The notes under the pieces are model-generated. The model ran no database searches. It had not been told where the DNA came from and saw only the letters and a program-made list of their open reading frames with translations. This document shows positions 29,091 to 36,725 of a DNA stretch of 38,233 nucleotides, piece by piece (the first letter of the stretch is position 1; every line of letters begins with the position of its first letter). The translations under genes and the position numbers were made by a program. Origin of the DNA: an uncultured Collinsella sp. (GTDB taxonomy: Bacteria; Actinomycetota; Coriobacteriia; Coriobacteriales; Coriobacteriaceae); the NCBI GenBank assembly GCA_902475445.1, contig CABRZN010000009.1, forward strand, positions 1 to 38,233. Reading direction: 5' to 3'.

Positions 29091-29533
29091 TAGATGCCGT
29101 CCTCGTCGCCGAAGATATCCTCTTCCTCGGAGCCGGCAACGGATGCGACCGTCTGGGCGGTGATGCCCGTCTGGCCAACGGTCACGGCCTGCTCGCCAAG
29201 CTCGGCGAGCGTGGCATTGCCGCGGAGGAACAGGAGCTCAATAACCATGGGAAGGTTGGTGCCAGTCAGAACCTCGACGTTGTCGACATCCTGGGCAATC
29301 ATCATCGACTGGTTGAACGGGGTACCACCGAGCAAGTCGGTAAAGACGAGCACGCCATCGCACTCCTCGCGCATGGCGGTAATAGCGGCGCGGAGATCCT
29401 CACCGTAGGATGCGGCCTGATCGCCCTCAAAAGGAACGACGGTAAAAGCGGGCTGGTCGCCAGCAACCATAGCGATAGCGCTTGCGAGGCCGGGTGCGAA
29501 CTGTCCATGACCGGTAAGAATAAAGCCAACCAT
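29090..29533 (-). CDS. PTS mannose-family EIIA component
   Basis: 147 residues. It is the first enzyme of the operon and accepts phosphate from HPr on His9 in ILTGHGQFAPGLASA. Family motifs VPFEGDQAASYGEDLRAAI and VLVFTDLLGGTPFNQSMMIA follow, then VLTGTNLPMVIELL. The C-terminal 15 residues are acidic (GSEEEDIFGDEDGI). The ATG at 29533 has a GAAGGGAAATTTGA leader. It heads the operon EIIA-yajC-EIIB-EIIC-EIID, with a GntR-type site and paired TGAACGGT elements upstream. Confidence 0.94.
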   Translation of the reverse strand: MVGFILTGHGQFAPGLASAIAMVAGDQPAFTVVPFEGDQAASYGEDLRAAITAMREECDGVLVFTDLLGGTPFNQSMMIAQDVDNVEVLTGTNLPMVIELLFLRGNATLAELGEQAVTVGQTGITAQTVASVAGSEEEDIFGDEDGI

Positions 29534-29649
29534 TCAAATTTCCCTTCCGAAGGTGTGTACGATCTGAGTCCTATGATTTTCGGAAGCCAGCGGGCGCTCG
29601 CCCTTAAAGCTTCTTAGAAAGCGTACTTTGAAGACCAGTGGTTTCTAAA

Positions 29650-29663
29650 CTGGTAGTAACCAC
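29650..29663. promoter_or_regulatory. GntR/HutC-type operator upstream of the mannose-type PTS operon
   Basis: CTGGTAGTAACCAC, 13 of 14 identical to the agaS site at 25357-25370, preceded by an ACCAGTGGTTTC half-site pair. It lies 117 bp upstream of the EIIA start. The gene-free stretch 29534-30162 (629 bp) contains this and the three elements listed next, plus the terminator of the following gene; nothing else is seen. Confidence 0.7.
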
Positions 29664-29736
29664 GTGACGTGTTGTTGTCACTATATCACCCCAGAAGAGG
29701 TCGCTTTCGTTGATTCATACGGTAAAACGTTTTTGC

Positions 29737-29765
29737 ACCGCTCACGGTGACAAATCGACCGTTTA
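29737..29765 (-). promoter_or_regulatory. paired TGAACGGT-type element 1, PTS operon control region
   Basis: Minus-strand TAAACGGT (29758-29765) followed 21 bp later by TGAGCGGT (29737-29744). Confidence 0.5.
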
Positions 29766-29929
29766 CCGCTCGTTAACACTTCTACCTGCGGCTTTGAAAC
29801 CGTTTCGAAATGATTCGACGAATGATCGGAACCTTTTCTGTGTCTAAACAACGCAGGGTGGCCAAAAATGGCATGTAGAAAAAATGCAGGTCATTGTGAA
29901 GATTTGTGAATTGGTCTTTTTGACTTAAT

Positions 29930-29946
29930 ACCAGTTAGAACCAGTT
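29930..29946. promoter_or_regulatory. tandem ACCAGTT half-sites
   Basis: ACCAGTT at 29930-29936 and 29940-29946, a direct repeat 10 bp apart. These are GntR-type half-sites, possibly an auxiliary or decayed operator about 400 bp upstream of EIIA. Confidence 0.4.
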
Positions 29947-29959
29947 TAGAAATTATCGG

Positions 29960-29988
29960 TGAACGGTAGTTTTCGACCGCTCAGCGGT
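29960..29988 (+). promoter_or_regulatory. paired TGAACGGT-type element 2, PTS operon control region
   Basis: Plus-strand TGAACGGT (29960-29967) and TCAGCGGT (29981-29988), 21 bp apart. Orientation is opposite to the element at 29737-29765. Confidence 0.5.
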
Positions 29989-30083
29989 TATTTCCAATCG
30001 TTTGCAGCTCCTTTTCCATATGAATTAGGGGAACCCGATGGAGCATTGTGCGGGCTCGAGGCCTACCCCAGTGGTTTCGGTAA

Positions 30084-30122
30084 CAAAAAGCCCGCTAGAA
30101 CGTTGTCCGTTCTAGCGGGCTT
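30084..30122 (-). terminator. terminator of the SurA-like membrane protein gene
   Basis: AAGCCCGCTAGAACG / CGTTCTAGCGGGCTT stem; on the minus strand it is followed by TTTTTGTTA. It lies 41 bp after the stop at 30163. Confidence 0.88.
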
Positions 30123-30162
30123 AATCAGGTAATCGGTTAGCGCGCAGTAGTACAGGCAAACC

Positions 30163-31245
30163 TTACGCAAACAGGCCGTAGATGCTGATGTTGGCCTTGG
30201 CATAGAGGCCGTTAGCATACTCGGTCCACTTGGAGCTGGCGCTCGAAGCCTGCGAGGAATACTGCTGGTAGGCGGTGTAATAGGCGGTCATGGCCTGCTT
30301 GTAGGTGGCGCTATCGGCCGTAAAGGCATCGTCAGCGAAGGCCTTAGCGTAGGTGCTATCGGCGTCCTTCCAGGTACCCTTTTCGCTATCCCACTCGTCG
30401 CCGGCAAGGTTGATGATGTAATCGGCGTAGTCCTTGCTCGCGGTCTCCTCGTTGCCGTCAGCAGGCTCGGTCGGGGCGGTCGGCATGCTTGCGGAGCTAT
30501 CGCCGACCTTCTTCTTGTAGAGCTTCTGCAGCGTCGCGGACTGACGGACGATCTGCTTGGCCTGATCCTTGGACACACCATACTGCGTAGCCATGGTCTT
30601 GTAGTCGGAGGTGCCGATGGAATCCTCGGCATACTTCTTCATCTCCTTGGAAGAGACGGTGATGCCCTCGTCCTCGGCAGCATCGAGCAGAATCTTGTTG
30701 CGCACGTAGGACAGAATGACATCGGCAGAGGGAGCGGTGTAGTTGCCATCGCCATCCTTGACGGTGTCGAGGCTGTACTGGCTCTCGATGGCCTCGCGCG
30801 CGGTGATGTCGCTCTTCTTGCCGTTGTAGCTGTAGCTTGCCACGGTCGAATCGAGCTGGTCCTCGGTGAGGGTCGCCGAGCCGACGCCCTTGCCGCCAAA
30901 ACCACCGTTGCCGATAAAGAAGCCGACCACAGCAGCAATCACAACTGCAACCACGAAGGCGGCAATCATAGTCTTCTTGTGCTTGGATGCGCGGTCGTCC
31001 GCGTCGGAGTCGTCCTCGTCCTGCTCCTCGGGCATGAGGTTCTCGTCAGCGGCATCCGCGGCAATCTGAGCCTCCAGGCGGGCGTCCTCCTCCTCGGCCG
31101 TCGTACCGGCAGCAATGTGCTCGGCAGACGTACCGGCGACCAAGTCGATCTTCTCGTCCTCGTCACCGTCGGGGCCTTCGCCGCGCTCGATGATCTGGAT
31201 GCCGTCGATCTCGTCCTTCTCGTCCTTCTTTTGAATCAGACCCAT
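30163..31245 (-). CDS. membrane-anchored protein with SurA-N-like region
   Basis: 360 residues. The N-terminal ~90 residues are cytoplasmic and strongly acidic (IDGIQIIERGEGPDGDEDEK, then PEEQDEDDSDADD). A single transmembrane helix follows (about 92-112, TMIAAFVVAVVIAAVVGFFI) and the rest is extracytoplasmic. That part, with LTEDQLDSTVASYSYNGKKS, ILSYVRNKILLDAAEDEGIT and SSKEMKKYAEDSIG, resembles the helical chaperone region of SurA/PrsA-type proteins, but no prolyl-isomerase domain is seen. It may be a type II-anchored secretion chaperone-like protein; the function is not established. The ATG at 31245 has an AAGGAG site. It is monocistronic, with its own terminator. Confidence 0.82.
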   Translation of the reverse strand: MGLIQKKDEKDEIDGIQIIERGEGPDGDEDEKIDLVAGTSAEHIAAGTTAEEEDARLEAQIAADAADENLMPEEQDEDDSDADDRASKHKKTMIAAFVVAVVIAAVVGFFIGNGGFGGKGVGSATLTEDQLDSTVASYSYNGKKSDITAREAIESQYSLDTVKDGDGNYTAPSADVILSYVRNKILLDAAEDEGITVSSKEMKKYAEDSIGTSDYKTMATQYGVSKDQAKQIVRQSATLQKLYKKKVGDSSASMPTAPTEPADGNEETASKDYADYIINLAGDEWDSEKGTWKDADSTYAKAFADDAFTADSATYKQAMTAYYTAYQQYSSQASSASSKWTEYANGLYAKANISIYGLFA

Positions 31246-31283
31246 ATCAGTTACTCCTTGTTAGGAAACATAGTCCTCAATAG

Positions 31284-31312
31284 AATACGCCCGACGAGAC
31301 GCCGGGCGTATT
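31284..31312. other. perfect 10-bp inverted repeat downstream of isocitrate dehydrogenase
   Basis: AATACGCCCG / CGGGCGTATT with a 9-nt loop, 60 bp after the dehydrogenase stop and without a T-run. It could be a weak or factor-assisted terminator of the 33606-31372 gene group. Confidence 0.45.
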
Positions 31313-31371
31313 GATTCTTAGGTTATACGCAAACACTTAAGTACTATTTAGGCGTTTGCAGCGTGCATACC

Positions 31372-32457
31372 TTAGGCCAGGTGCGCGATAACGGCATCGG
31401 CAAAGGCCCGCGTGCCCACGGCGCCCTCGACGGAGCCGGTCTGGGCACGACGCACGTCACCGGTAACTTGCTCGCCCTCGTCGAGCGTGGCAGATACGGC
31501 GGCACGAATGCGATTGGCAGCATCGTTCTCGCCCAGGTGATCGAGCATCATCGCAGCAGAGAGGATCTCGGCCGTAGGGTTGGCGATATCCTGGCCGGCG
31601 ATATCGGGCGCGGAGCCATGCGTAGCCTCAAAGATTGCGCAGTCGGCACCGATGTTGGAGCCGGGGGCCATGCCCAGACCGCCCACCAGGCCGGCGCACA
31701 GGTCGCTCACGATGTCGCCGTACAGGTTGGGCAGCACCAGAACATCGAAGTCGTTGGGGTTCTGGACCAGGCCCATGCAGGTGGCGTCGACAATCTTGTC
31801 GTTGAACTCGATATCGGGATAGTTGGCGGCCACCTCGCGCGCAACGCGCAGGAACAGGCCGTCGGTCGCCTTCATGATGTTGGCCTTATGCACGGCCGTC
31901 ACCTTTTTGCGGCCGCAGCGGCGGGCGTACTCAAAGGCGTACTCCACAATACGGCGGCTCTTGGCGATGGAAATCGGCTTAATTGAGATGGCGGAATCCG
32001 CGGCGAAGGTCTTCTGACCCGAGCGCTCGACGAGCTGCGAGAGCTCCTCGACCTCGGCAGCGCCCTCATCGAACTCGATGCCGGCGTAGAGGTCCTCGGT
32101 GTTCTCGCGCACGATGACCAGGTCGACGTCGCGGAAGCGCGAGCCGTCGCCCGGCTGCGACAGGCAGGGTCGCACGCAGGCGTACAGGTCGAAGTGCTTT
32201 CGCAGGGCCACATTGACGCTGCGGAAACCCGTACCGACCGGCGTGGTGATGGGGCCCTTGATGGCAACCTTGGTCTCGGCGACCGCGTCGAGCACGTGCT
32301 GAGGCAGTGGCGTACCAAACTCGTCCATGACGCCGGCACCGGCCTCTTGGACGTTCCAGTTGATCTGGACACCGGTGGCCTCGACCACGCGGCGCATGGC
32401 CTGCGTAATCTCGGGACCGATACCGTCACCGGGAATCAGGACTACATCGTGCGCCAT
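31372..32457 (-). CDS. NAD-dependent isocitrate dehydrogenase (isocitrate/isopropylmalate dehydrogenase family)
   Basis: 361 residues. It oxidatively decarboxylates isocitrate to 2-oxoglutarate, or less likely isopropylmalate/homoisocitrate. The N-terminus VVLIPGDGIGPEIT is the family start. The substrate loop FRSVNVALRKHFDLYACVRP contains Ser80, Asn82, Arg86 and Arg96, the S-x-N-x(3)-R pattern of isocitrate dehydrogenases. The metal-site region VLVLPNLYGDIVSDL and the cofactor segment EATHGSAPDIAGQDIANPTA follow. The ~360-residue length is that of NAD-type homo-oligomeric enzymes. The ATG at 32457 has a GAGGAGT site, 6 bp after the upstream HEAT-like gene, so they form one operon. Confidence 0.9.
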   Translation of the reverse strand: MAHDVVLIPGDGIGPEITQAMRRVVEATGVQINWNVQEAGAGVMDEFGTPLPQHVLDAVAETKVAIKGPITTPVGTGFRSVNVALRKHFDLYACVRPCLSQPGDGSRFRDVDLVIVRENTEDLYAGIEFDEGAAEVEELSQLVERSGQKTFAADSAISIKPISIAKSRRIVEYAFEYARRCGRKKVTAVHKANIMKATDGLFLRVAREVAANYPDIEFNDKIVDATCMGLVQNPNDFDVLVLPNLYGDIVSDLCAGLVGGLGMAPGSNIGADCAIFEATHGSAPDIAGQDIANPTAEILSAAMMLDHLGENDAANRIRAAVSATLDEGEQVTGDVRRAQTGSVEGAVGTRAFADAVIAHLA

Positions 32458-32463
32458 AATCTG

Positions 32464-33162
32464 TTACTCCTCGTCTTCGGCGTCGTCAGATTTTTTAACG
32501 CTAGCACGCTTCTTCTTTTTGGAGAGATCCAGGCCAAAACGTTTAACAAGCATTTCGCAAATCTCGCTCGAACGGGCCTTGAGATAGCTGCCCTTGCCGT
32601 TCTCGGCATCGAACTTAAGGCGCAGCGCGAGCTTCTCGGCAACCTCGGCGTCGATCTCGCCCTGGCCAAACTCATACAGGCAACCGAGCATGTCGCGATA
32701 CTCGAGGTCGCCGTGGTAGCACTGGATGGCCTCGTCCAGGATCGGCCAAGCCTCGCGCGAACGCTCGACGCTCGTAGCGCCCCACACGCACAGCAGGCGG
32801 AAGGCGGCATAGCGCAGCGTGGAGGAAATCTCGTCGAACAGCGCGGTCTCGGCGCCCTCAAAGGCATCGCCCAGCTGCTCGGGGCAGGTGGTGGCGAGCG
32901 CCGCAAGGGCATCGAGAGCCTCCCAGCGGGTCTGAGCCTCGGGGCGGTCAAGTGCCTCGATCAGCGCGGGTACGCAGGGCACGACGCGCTGCGGATCGCG
33001 CTCGGCAAGCAGGTGCAGCACGCGGGCGGCAAACTGACGGATGCGGCGCGTGGGGCAGCCGAGCTCCTTGACCAGGCGGTCGACGGCGTTCTCGTTCTCC
33101 TCTGCCAGCTGAAGCTGTGCCAGCTCCTCGTCGGTGAGCTGTTCTTCCTTGTTTTCTGCCAT
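32464..33162 (-). CDS. HEAT-repeat-like protein of unknown function
   Basis: 232 residues with no recognised enzyme motif. From residue about 25 to 130, helical pairs such as NAVDRLVKELGCPTRRIRQF, RVVPCVPALIEALDRPEAQTRWEALDALAALA and ALFDEISSTLRYAAFRLLCVW have the spacing of HEAT/armadillo repeats. The N-terminus is acidic (ENKEEQLTDEELAQ); the C-terminus is basic then acidic (LSKKKKRASVKKSDDAEDEE). It is likely a protein-interaction scaffold in the cytoplasm. The ATG at 33162 follows AAGAAGAGGTAACT. It is in a tight row with the small membrane protein upstream and isocitrate dehydrogenase downstream. Confidence 0.82.
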   Translation of the reverse strand: MAENKEEQLTDEELAQLQLAEENENAVDRLVKELGCPTRRIRQFAARVLHLLAERDPQRVVPCVPALIEALDRPEAQTRWEALDALAALATTCPEQLGDAFEGAETALFDEISSTLRYAAFRLLCVWGATSVERSREAWPILDEAIQCYHGDLEYRDMLGCLYEFGQGEIDAEVAEKLALRLKFDAENGKGSYLKARSSEICEMLVKRFGLDLSKKKKRASVKKSDDAEDEE

Positions 33163-33177
33163 AGTTACCTCTTCTTA

Positions 33178-33606
33178 CTATTTCTTAGCGTGCTTGCCAG
33201 CACCCTTGCTGTCATCGGTGACCGAGATGAGCTGTCGGTCGGCCGCGCCATTGCGGCGTGCGCGGCGACGCTCCTCGGCATCGCCCGCGTCGGCGGCGGC
33301 GCGGTGAGCCTTGTTGACGTTAAAGACCTCGTCGTGCTTGCGCCACGGGCCGACGGACTCGCCAAAACTCATCTTAAGGCCGGCGATAAAGCCGCCGAGC
33401 CAGCCGATCGGCGCAAACTGCACCAGCGGGAACAGCGAAAACACCCAGGTCAGCAGGACGACTGCCGCCGCACCTGCAAAATTGGCGATCCAGTAGTCGC
33501 GCTTGGTGATGACGCGCTTTTCGCACGCCCACTGGCCGCATAAAAAGCCGATGTAGATCGCAAAGAGAAAGAGCACCAGCGCAAGCACCACGAACGTCCA
33601 GCTCAT
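33178..33606 (-). CDS. small hypothetical membrane protein
   Basis: 142 residues from the ATG at 33606 (GAGGAGT site lying in the end of the upstream gene). There are two or three hydrophobic segments: residues about 4-24 (FVVLALVLFLFAIYIGFLC), 42-62 (NFAGAAAVVLLTWVFSLFPL) and a glycine-rich loop GWLGGFIAGLKMSFGESVG. A basic cytoplasmic tail follows (ERRRARRNGAADRQ...GKHAKK). I do not recognise a named family. It begins 5 bp after the stop of the dehydrogenase-family gene and is followed by the HEAT-like gene after 15 bp, so all are probably one transcript. Confidence 0.8.
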   Translation of the reverse strand: MSWTFVVLALVLFLFAIYIGFLCGQWACEKRVITKRDYWIANFAGAAAVVLLTWVFSLFPLVQFAPIGWLGGFIAGLKMSFGESVGPWRKHDEVFNVNKAHRAAADAGDAEERRRARRNGAADRQLISVTDDSKGAGKHAKK

Positions 33607-33611
33607 GGTCG

Positions 33612-34691
33612 CTACTCCTCGTGATGATGGCCGCAGCAGCACTCGTGGCCGTCGTCATGGCCGTGACCGCCGCAGCACTCGTGGTCCTCGCCGTGATGGT
33701 GACCGCAACCGCACTCATGGTCGTCGCCGTGCTCGCCGCAACCGCAGCCGTCCTCGTGAGCGCCATGCTCCTCGGGACGATACTGCGACCAGTCCAGACC
33801 GGCGGCGATGGCGTCGGCCTCCTCCTTATAGAGGACCGTGATGGCCTGGGTGCCCAGCTTGGCACCACCGATGGCGTCGAGCATGTCGTAGAGCGTAAAG
33901 GCCACGTCGGCGCCGGGCAGCGCAAGCTCGCGGTCGTCGGCATAGGCGAGCGCCAAGCGCAGGTCCTTGATGAAGTGCTCGACCATAAAGCCGGGCTTGT
34001 AGTCGCCGTCGAGCGCCTTGGGAGCCAGGCTCTCCATGGCGCCGGACTTGCCGGTACCGCCCAGGATCATCTGACGGGTCTTCTCCAGATCGAGGCCGCT
34101 CAGCTCGGCAAATGCCATGGCGTCTGCCATGCCGACCATGCAGGCGCCCAGCGACACCTGGTTGGCGAGCTTGGCAGCCTGGCCCTTGCCGGCGCCGTCG
34201 AAGCAGCAGATGGTTGCCGCAAAGGTGGAAAGGATATCGCGAACCGGAGCGATGTCGTTCTCGGTGGCGCCCACGATAGCCGTGAGCGTGCCGGCGATAG
34301 CTCCCGACTCGCCGCCGGTGACGGGGCAGTCAAACGCCATGCGGCCGGAAACCTGGGCAGCCTCGGCAATGTCGCGCGCCAGCTCGGGCGAGCTCGTGGT
34401 GAGGTCGATCAGGACCGCGCCGGGCTTAGTGCACGCAAGCAGACCGTCGCCCGCCAGGTAGAGCTCCTCGACCTCGGAGGGATAACCCACCATGGTAAAG
34501 ACGACGTCGGCGTTCGCCACGGCATCTGCCGGCGTATCGGCCCAGACTGCGCCGTGCTCGATAAGCGCCGCCGCCTTGGACTTAGTGCGGTTGTTGACCG
34601 TGACGGGATAGCCGGCGTCCAGAATGTGGCCGGCGATGGGGGCACCCATGATTCCGGTGCCGATAAATGCGACAGAGAGCTTGTTTGCCAT
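33612..34691 (-). CDS. 3-hydroxyisobutyrate dehydrogenase / GarR-family reductase with His/Cys-rich tail
   Basis: 359 residues; the family core is about 290-300. The N-terminal Rossmann motif FIGTGIMGAPIA (9-20), the NNRT loop favouring NADP, the substrate motif DCPVTGGESGA (121-131) and the catalytic Lys174 in GKGQAAKLANQ mark a beta-hydroxyacid dehydrogenase such as tartronate-semialdehyde reductase. Residues 309-359 are an unusual tail: 14 His and 9 Cys in 51 residues, in repeats such as HECGCGHHHGEDHECCGG. This resembles metal-storage tails of nickel or zinc proteins and is not part of the enzyme family. The ATG at 34691 follows GGAAAGG. It heads the group leading to isocitrate dehydrogenase. 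The substrate is unassigned. Confidence 0.9.
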   Translation of the reverse strand: MANKLSVAFIGTGIMGAPIAGHILDAGYPVTVNNRTKSKAAALIEHGAVWADTPADAVANADVVFTMVGYPSEVEELYLAGDGLLACTKPGAVLIDLTTSSPELARDIAEAAQVSGRMAFDCPVTGGESGAIAGTLTAIVGATENDIAPVRDILSTFAATICCFDGAGKGQAAKLANQVSLGACMVGMADAMAFAELSGLDLEKTRQMILGGTGKSGAMESLAPKALDGDYKPGFMVEHFIKDLRLALAYADDRELALPGADVAFTLYDMLDAIGGAKLGTQAITVLYKEEADAIAAGLDWSQYRPEEHGAHEDGCGCGEHGDDHECGCGHHHGEDHECCGGHGHDDGHECCCGHHHEE

Positions 34692-34789
34692 GAAACCTTT
34701 CCTTTTGGGTTGGGTGTTATTACCAGGTTGAATACTCGGTGCCAGCGTTTGGGCTGTGAGTTGGGATCGATTACGGCCGCGTTACTTGC

Positions 34790-35743
34790 CTACTGACCGC
34801 GCACGCGGCGGGCGATGCGGTCGGAAAGCGACGCCTTGTCGGCGCGATTCTTACCCCAAAACGCGCAGGCCACCATGCCGGGGCCCACGTGCGAGCCAAT
34901 GGTGGGACCCACGGAGCTGCGAATGATCGTGACGTCGGCGCAACCCTCCTCCTTGCGGATGGCGGCTTCGAGCCAGTCGCCGTCCTTTTCGGCATCGGCC
35001 GTCATAATGGCGATGGGCATGGTGCGATCGGGCACGTAGCTCTCGCGGAACGACTTGAGAATGGACTTGAGCGCCTTCTTGCGGCCGCGGTTGACGCCGA
35101 TCAGCGACAGCGAGCCGGCCAGGTCGTAGGAGAGCTCGGGTTTGACGTCGAGCTTTGCCGTGAGCTGTGCCGCCGCGGGCGGAATGCGGCCGCCGGCAGC
35201 CAGCGCGTCAAAGCTCTCGAGCGTAAAGTAACCGTGGACATAGGTCTTGGCCTCGTTTGCCCAGTCGACCAGCTGCTTGGCGGTCAGTCCCGCCGAACGC
35301 TGGCGCACGGCCTCAAGCGCCAAGAGCTCGCCGGTCGCACAGGGCAGAGCGTTGTCGACCACGTACAGCTCAAAGTTGGGATACTCGGCGCGCACGGCGT
35401 CCGCCGCCTGGCACGCGGAGTTGTAGCTCGACGACAGCGCCGAGGTAAAGCACAGGTAGACCGTGGGCGTACCCTCTTTGGCGCACTCGGTAAAGAACTC
35501 GATATAGCGACCGAGCGACACAGCCGAGGTGGACACGCGGGCACCGGCGCGCATGCGGTCGTAGAACTCCTTGGGTGTGATGCTCGACCAGATGTCATCC
35601 GTGCGCTCCTCGCCATCGATAATGAAGGGAAAACCCAAGATATCGACATCGAGGTTCGCAGCGACCTCGGGGCTAAAGTCGCAGCAGGTATCGACGACGA
35701 TGCGGCAACGGTCAGAATGGCCGGTAGATGCAGCCTTGTCCAT
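34790..35743 (-). CDS. DegV-family fatty-acid-binding protein
   Basis: 317 residues from the ATG at 35743 (AAGGAGTCG site). DegV/FakB proteins bind a fatty acid and present it to the kinase FakA. Family features: IVVDTCCDFSPEVAANLDVDILGFPF at the N-terminus, the RVSTSAVSLGRY loop, LCFTSALSSSYNSACQAAD, AGGRIPPAAAQLTAKLDVKPEL and the C-terminal GPTIGSHVGPGMVACAFWG. The usual STS(Q/A)P ligand loop is present as STSAV. No fakA-like gene is in the window. It lies after the HPF gene's terminator and so has its own promoter. Confidence 0.92.
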   Translation of the reverse strand: MDKAASTGHSDRCRIVVDTCCDFSPEVAANLDVDILGFPFIIDGEERTDDIWSSITPKEFYDRMRAGARVSTSAVSLGRYIEFFTECAKEGTPTVYLCFTSALSSSYNSACQAADAVRAEYPNFELYVVDNALPCATGELLALEAVRQRSAGLTAKQLVDWANEAKTYVHGYFTLESFDALAAGGRIPPAAAQLTAKLDVKPELSYDLAGSLSLIGVNRGRKKALKSILKSFRESYVPDRTMPIAIMTADAEKDGDWLEAAIRKEEGCADVTIIRSSVGPTIGSHVGPGMVACAFWGKNRADKASLSDRIARRVRGQ

Positions 35744-35761
35744 CAAAGCGACTCCTTACGT

Positions 35762-35794
35762 AAAAAAGGCGGCCATCCGCATGGGATGGCCGCC
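35762..35794 (-). terminator. terminator of the HPF gene
   Basis: Minus-strand GGCGGCCATCC / GGATGGCCGCC hairpin followed by TTTTTTA, 30 bp after the HPF stop and immediately before the DegV-gene leader. Confidence 0.9.
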
Positions 35795-35823
35795 AGCCGT
35801 TAACTCATGCAAGTTAACGTATT

Positions 35824-36408
35824 TTACTCGTCAAGTGTTTCGATACGGGGCTTGATGATGCCATATCCACCATTCTTACGGTGATACACCACATTGATGA
35901 GGCCAGTCGTCGCGTTCTCGAACACGTAGAAGTCGTGGCCCAGCAGATCGGTCTGCACCAGCGCCTGCTCCTCAGTCATCGGGGTGACATCGATGACCTT
36001 CTCGCGGACGAGCAGGTCGTCGTCCTCCTCGGGCAGCAGCAGGTCGGCCAGATCCTCGACACGCTCGACCGGTGCAACATCCGCTGCGCTGGCACCACCC
36101 TGGCGGTTGTCCACGACCTTGGTCTTGAACTTGCGCAGCTGGCGGGTGACCTTATCGGCGGAGAGGTCGATGGCGGCGTACATATCTGCACCGTGCTCGG
36201 CAACGCGAATCACCGAACCGCGGGCGCGAACCGTAACCTCGACGATTGCCGGCTTGGGGTTCGAGGGGTTCTTCTCATAGCGAAGTACAACGTCGACCGT
36301 CATGGGCTCGATATCGAAAACCTTGAGCGCCTCGCCGATCTTCTCATCCACATGCGCACGCAGAGCATCGGTTACCGTCGTCTTGCGTCCAGAAACCTTG
36401 ATATCCAT
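35824..36408 (-). CDS. hpf: ribosome hibernation promoting factor, long form
   Basis: 194 residues from the ATG at 36408 (TTGGAGCC upstream); an upstream in-frame extension of 20 codons lacks similarity. The N-terminal S30AE domain (MDIKVSGRKTTVTDALRAHV, VDVVLRYEKNPSNPKPAIVE, DMYAAIDLSADKVTRQLRKF) binds the decoding centre. An acidic linker (about 115-140, ERVEDLADLLLPEEDDD) leads to the long-form C-terminal dimerisation domain TEEQALVQTDLLGHDFYVFE and VVYHRKNGGYGIIKPR. Long HPF joins 70S ribosomes into 100S dimers in stationary phase. It is monocistronic. Confidence 0.95.
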   Translation of the reverse strand: MDIKVSGRKTTVTDALRAHVDEKIGEALKVFDIEPMTVDVVLRYEKNPSNPKPAIVEVTVRARGSVIRVAEHGADMYAAIDLSADKVTRQLRKFKTKVVDNRQGGASAADVAPVERVEDLADLLLPEEDDDLLVREKVIDVTPMTEEQALVQTDLLGHDFYVFENATTGLINVVYHRKNGGYGIIKPRIETLDE

Positions 36409-36624
36409 ACGTGGCTCCAATCTGCCTCGGGGACTTACTGTACTGGCTATGTACCCATTGCCGTGCATTTAATCACGCGGATTCCCAAAGACCCGAATAA
36501 CGATTGCTTGATACCGCATACCGAAGTCTCGCACTTTTCTGTGGCAAAGTGCGCTATAGGAGGGAGCCGGCGACTTTGTATTTGGTCCCGAAAATTGGCT
36601 TTGAACTGCTGGTTTTATAGAGAT

Positions 36625-36660
36625 GAAAAAGCCGGGCTCCCCTATTGGGGAAGCCCGGCA
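36625..36660 (-). terminator. terminator of the solute-binding lipoprotein gene
   Basis: Minus-strand GCCGGGCTTCCCC / GGGGAGCCCGGC hairpin followed by TTTTTCA, about 65 bp after the stop at 36726. The rest of the 317-bp gap 36409-36725 shows no gene or clear signal. Confidence 0.88.
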
Positions 36661-36725
36661 GTGCGTGTTGAAACCGTGAAGAGGTGTCCTTTCCAACGTA
36701 TAGAAGACACCACCCCTAGCAATAA

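Noticed and set aside
36469..36696. Small minus-strand gene of 75 codons
   Set aside because: It overlaps the lipoprotein-gene terminator hairpin, has no ribosome site and no similarity.
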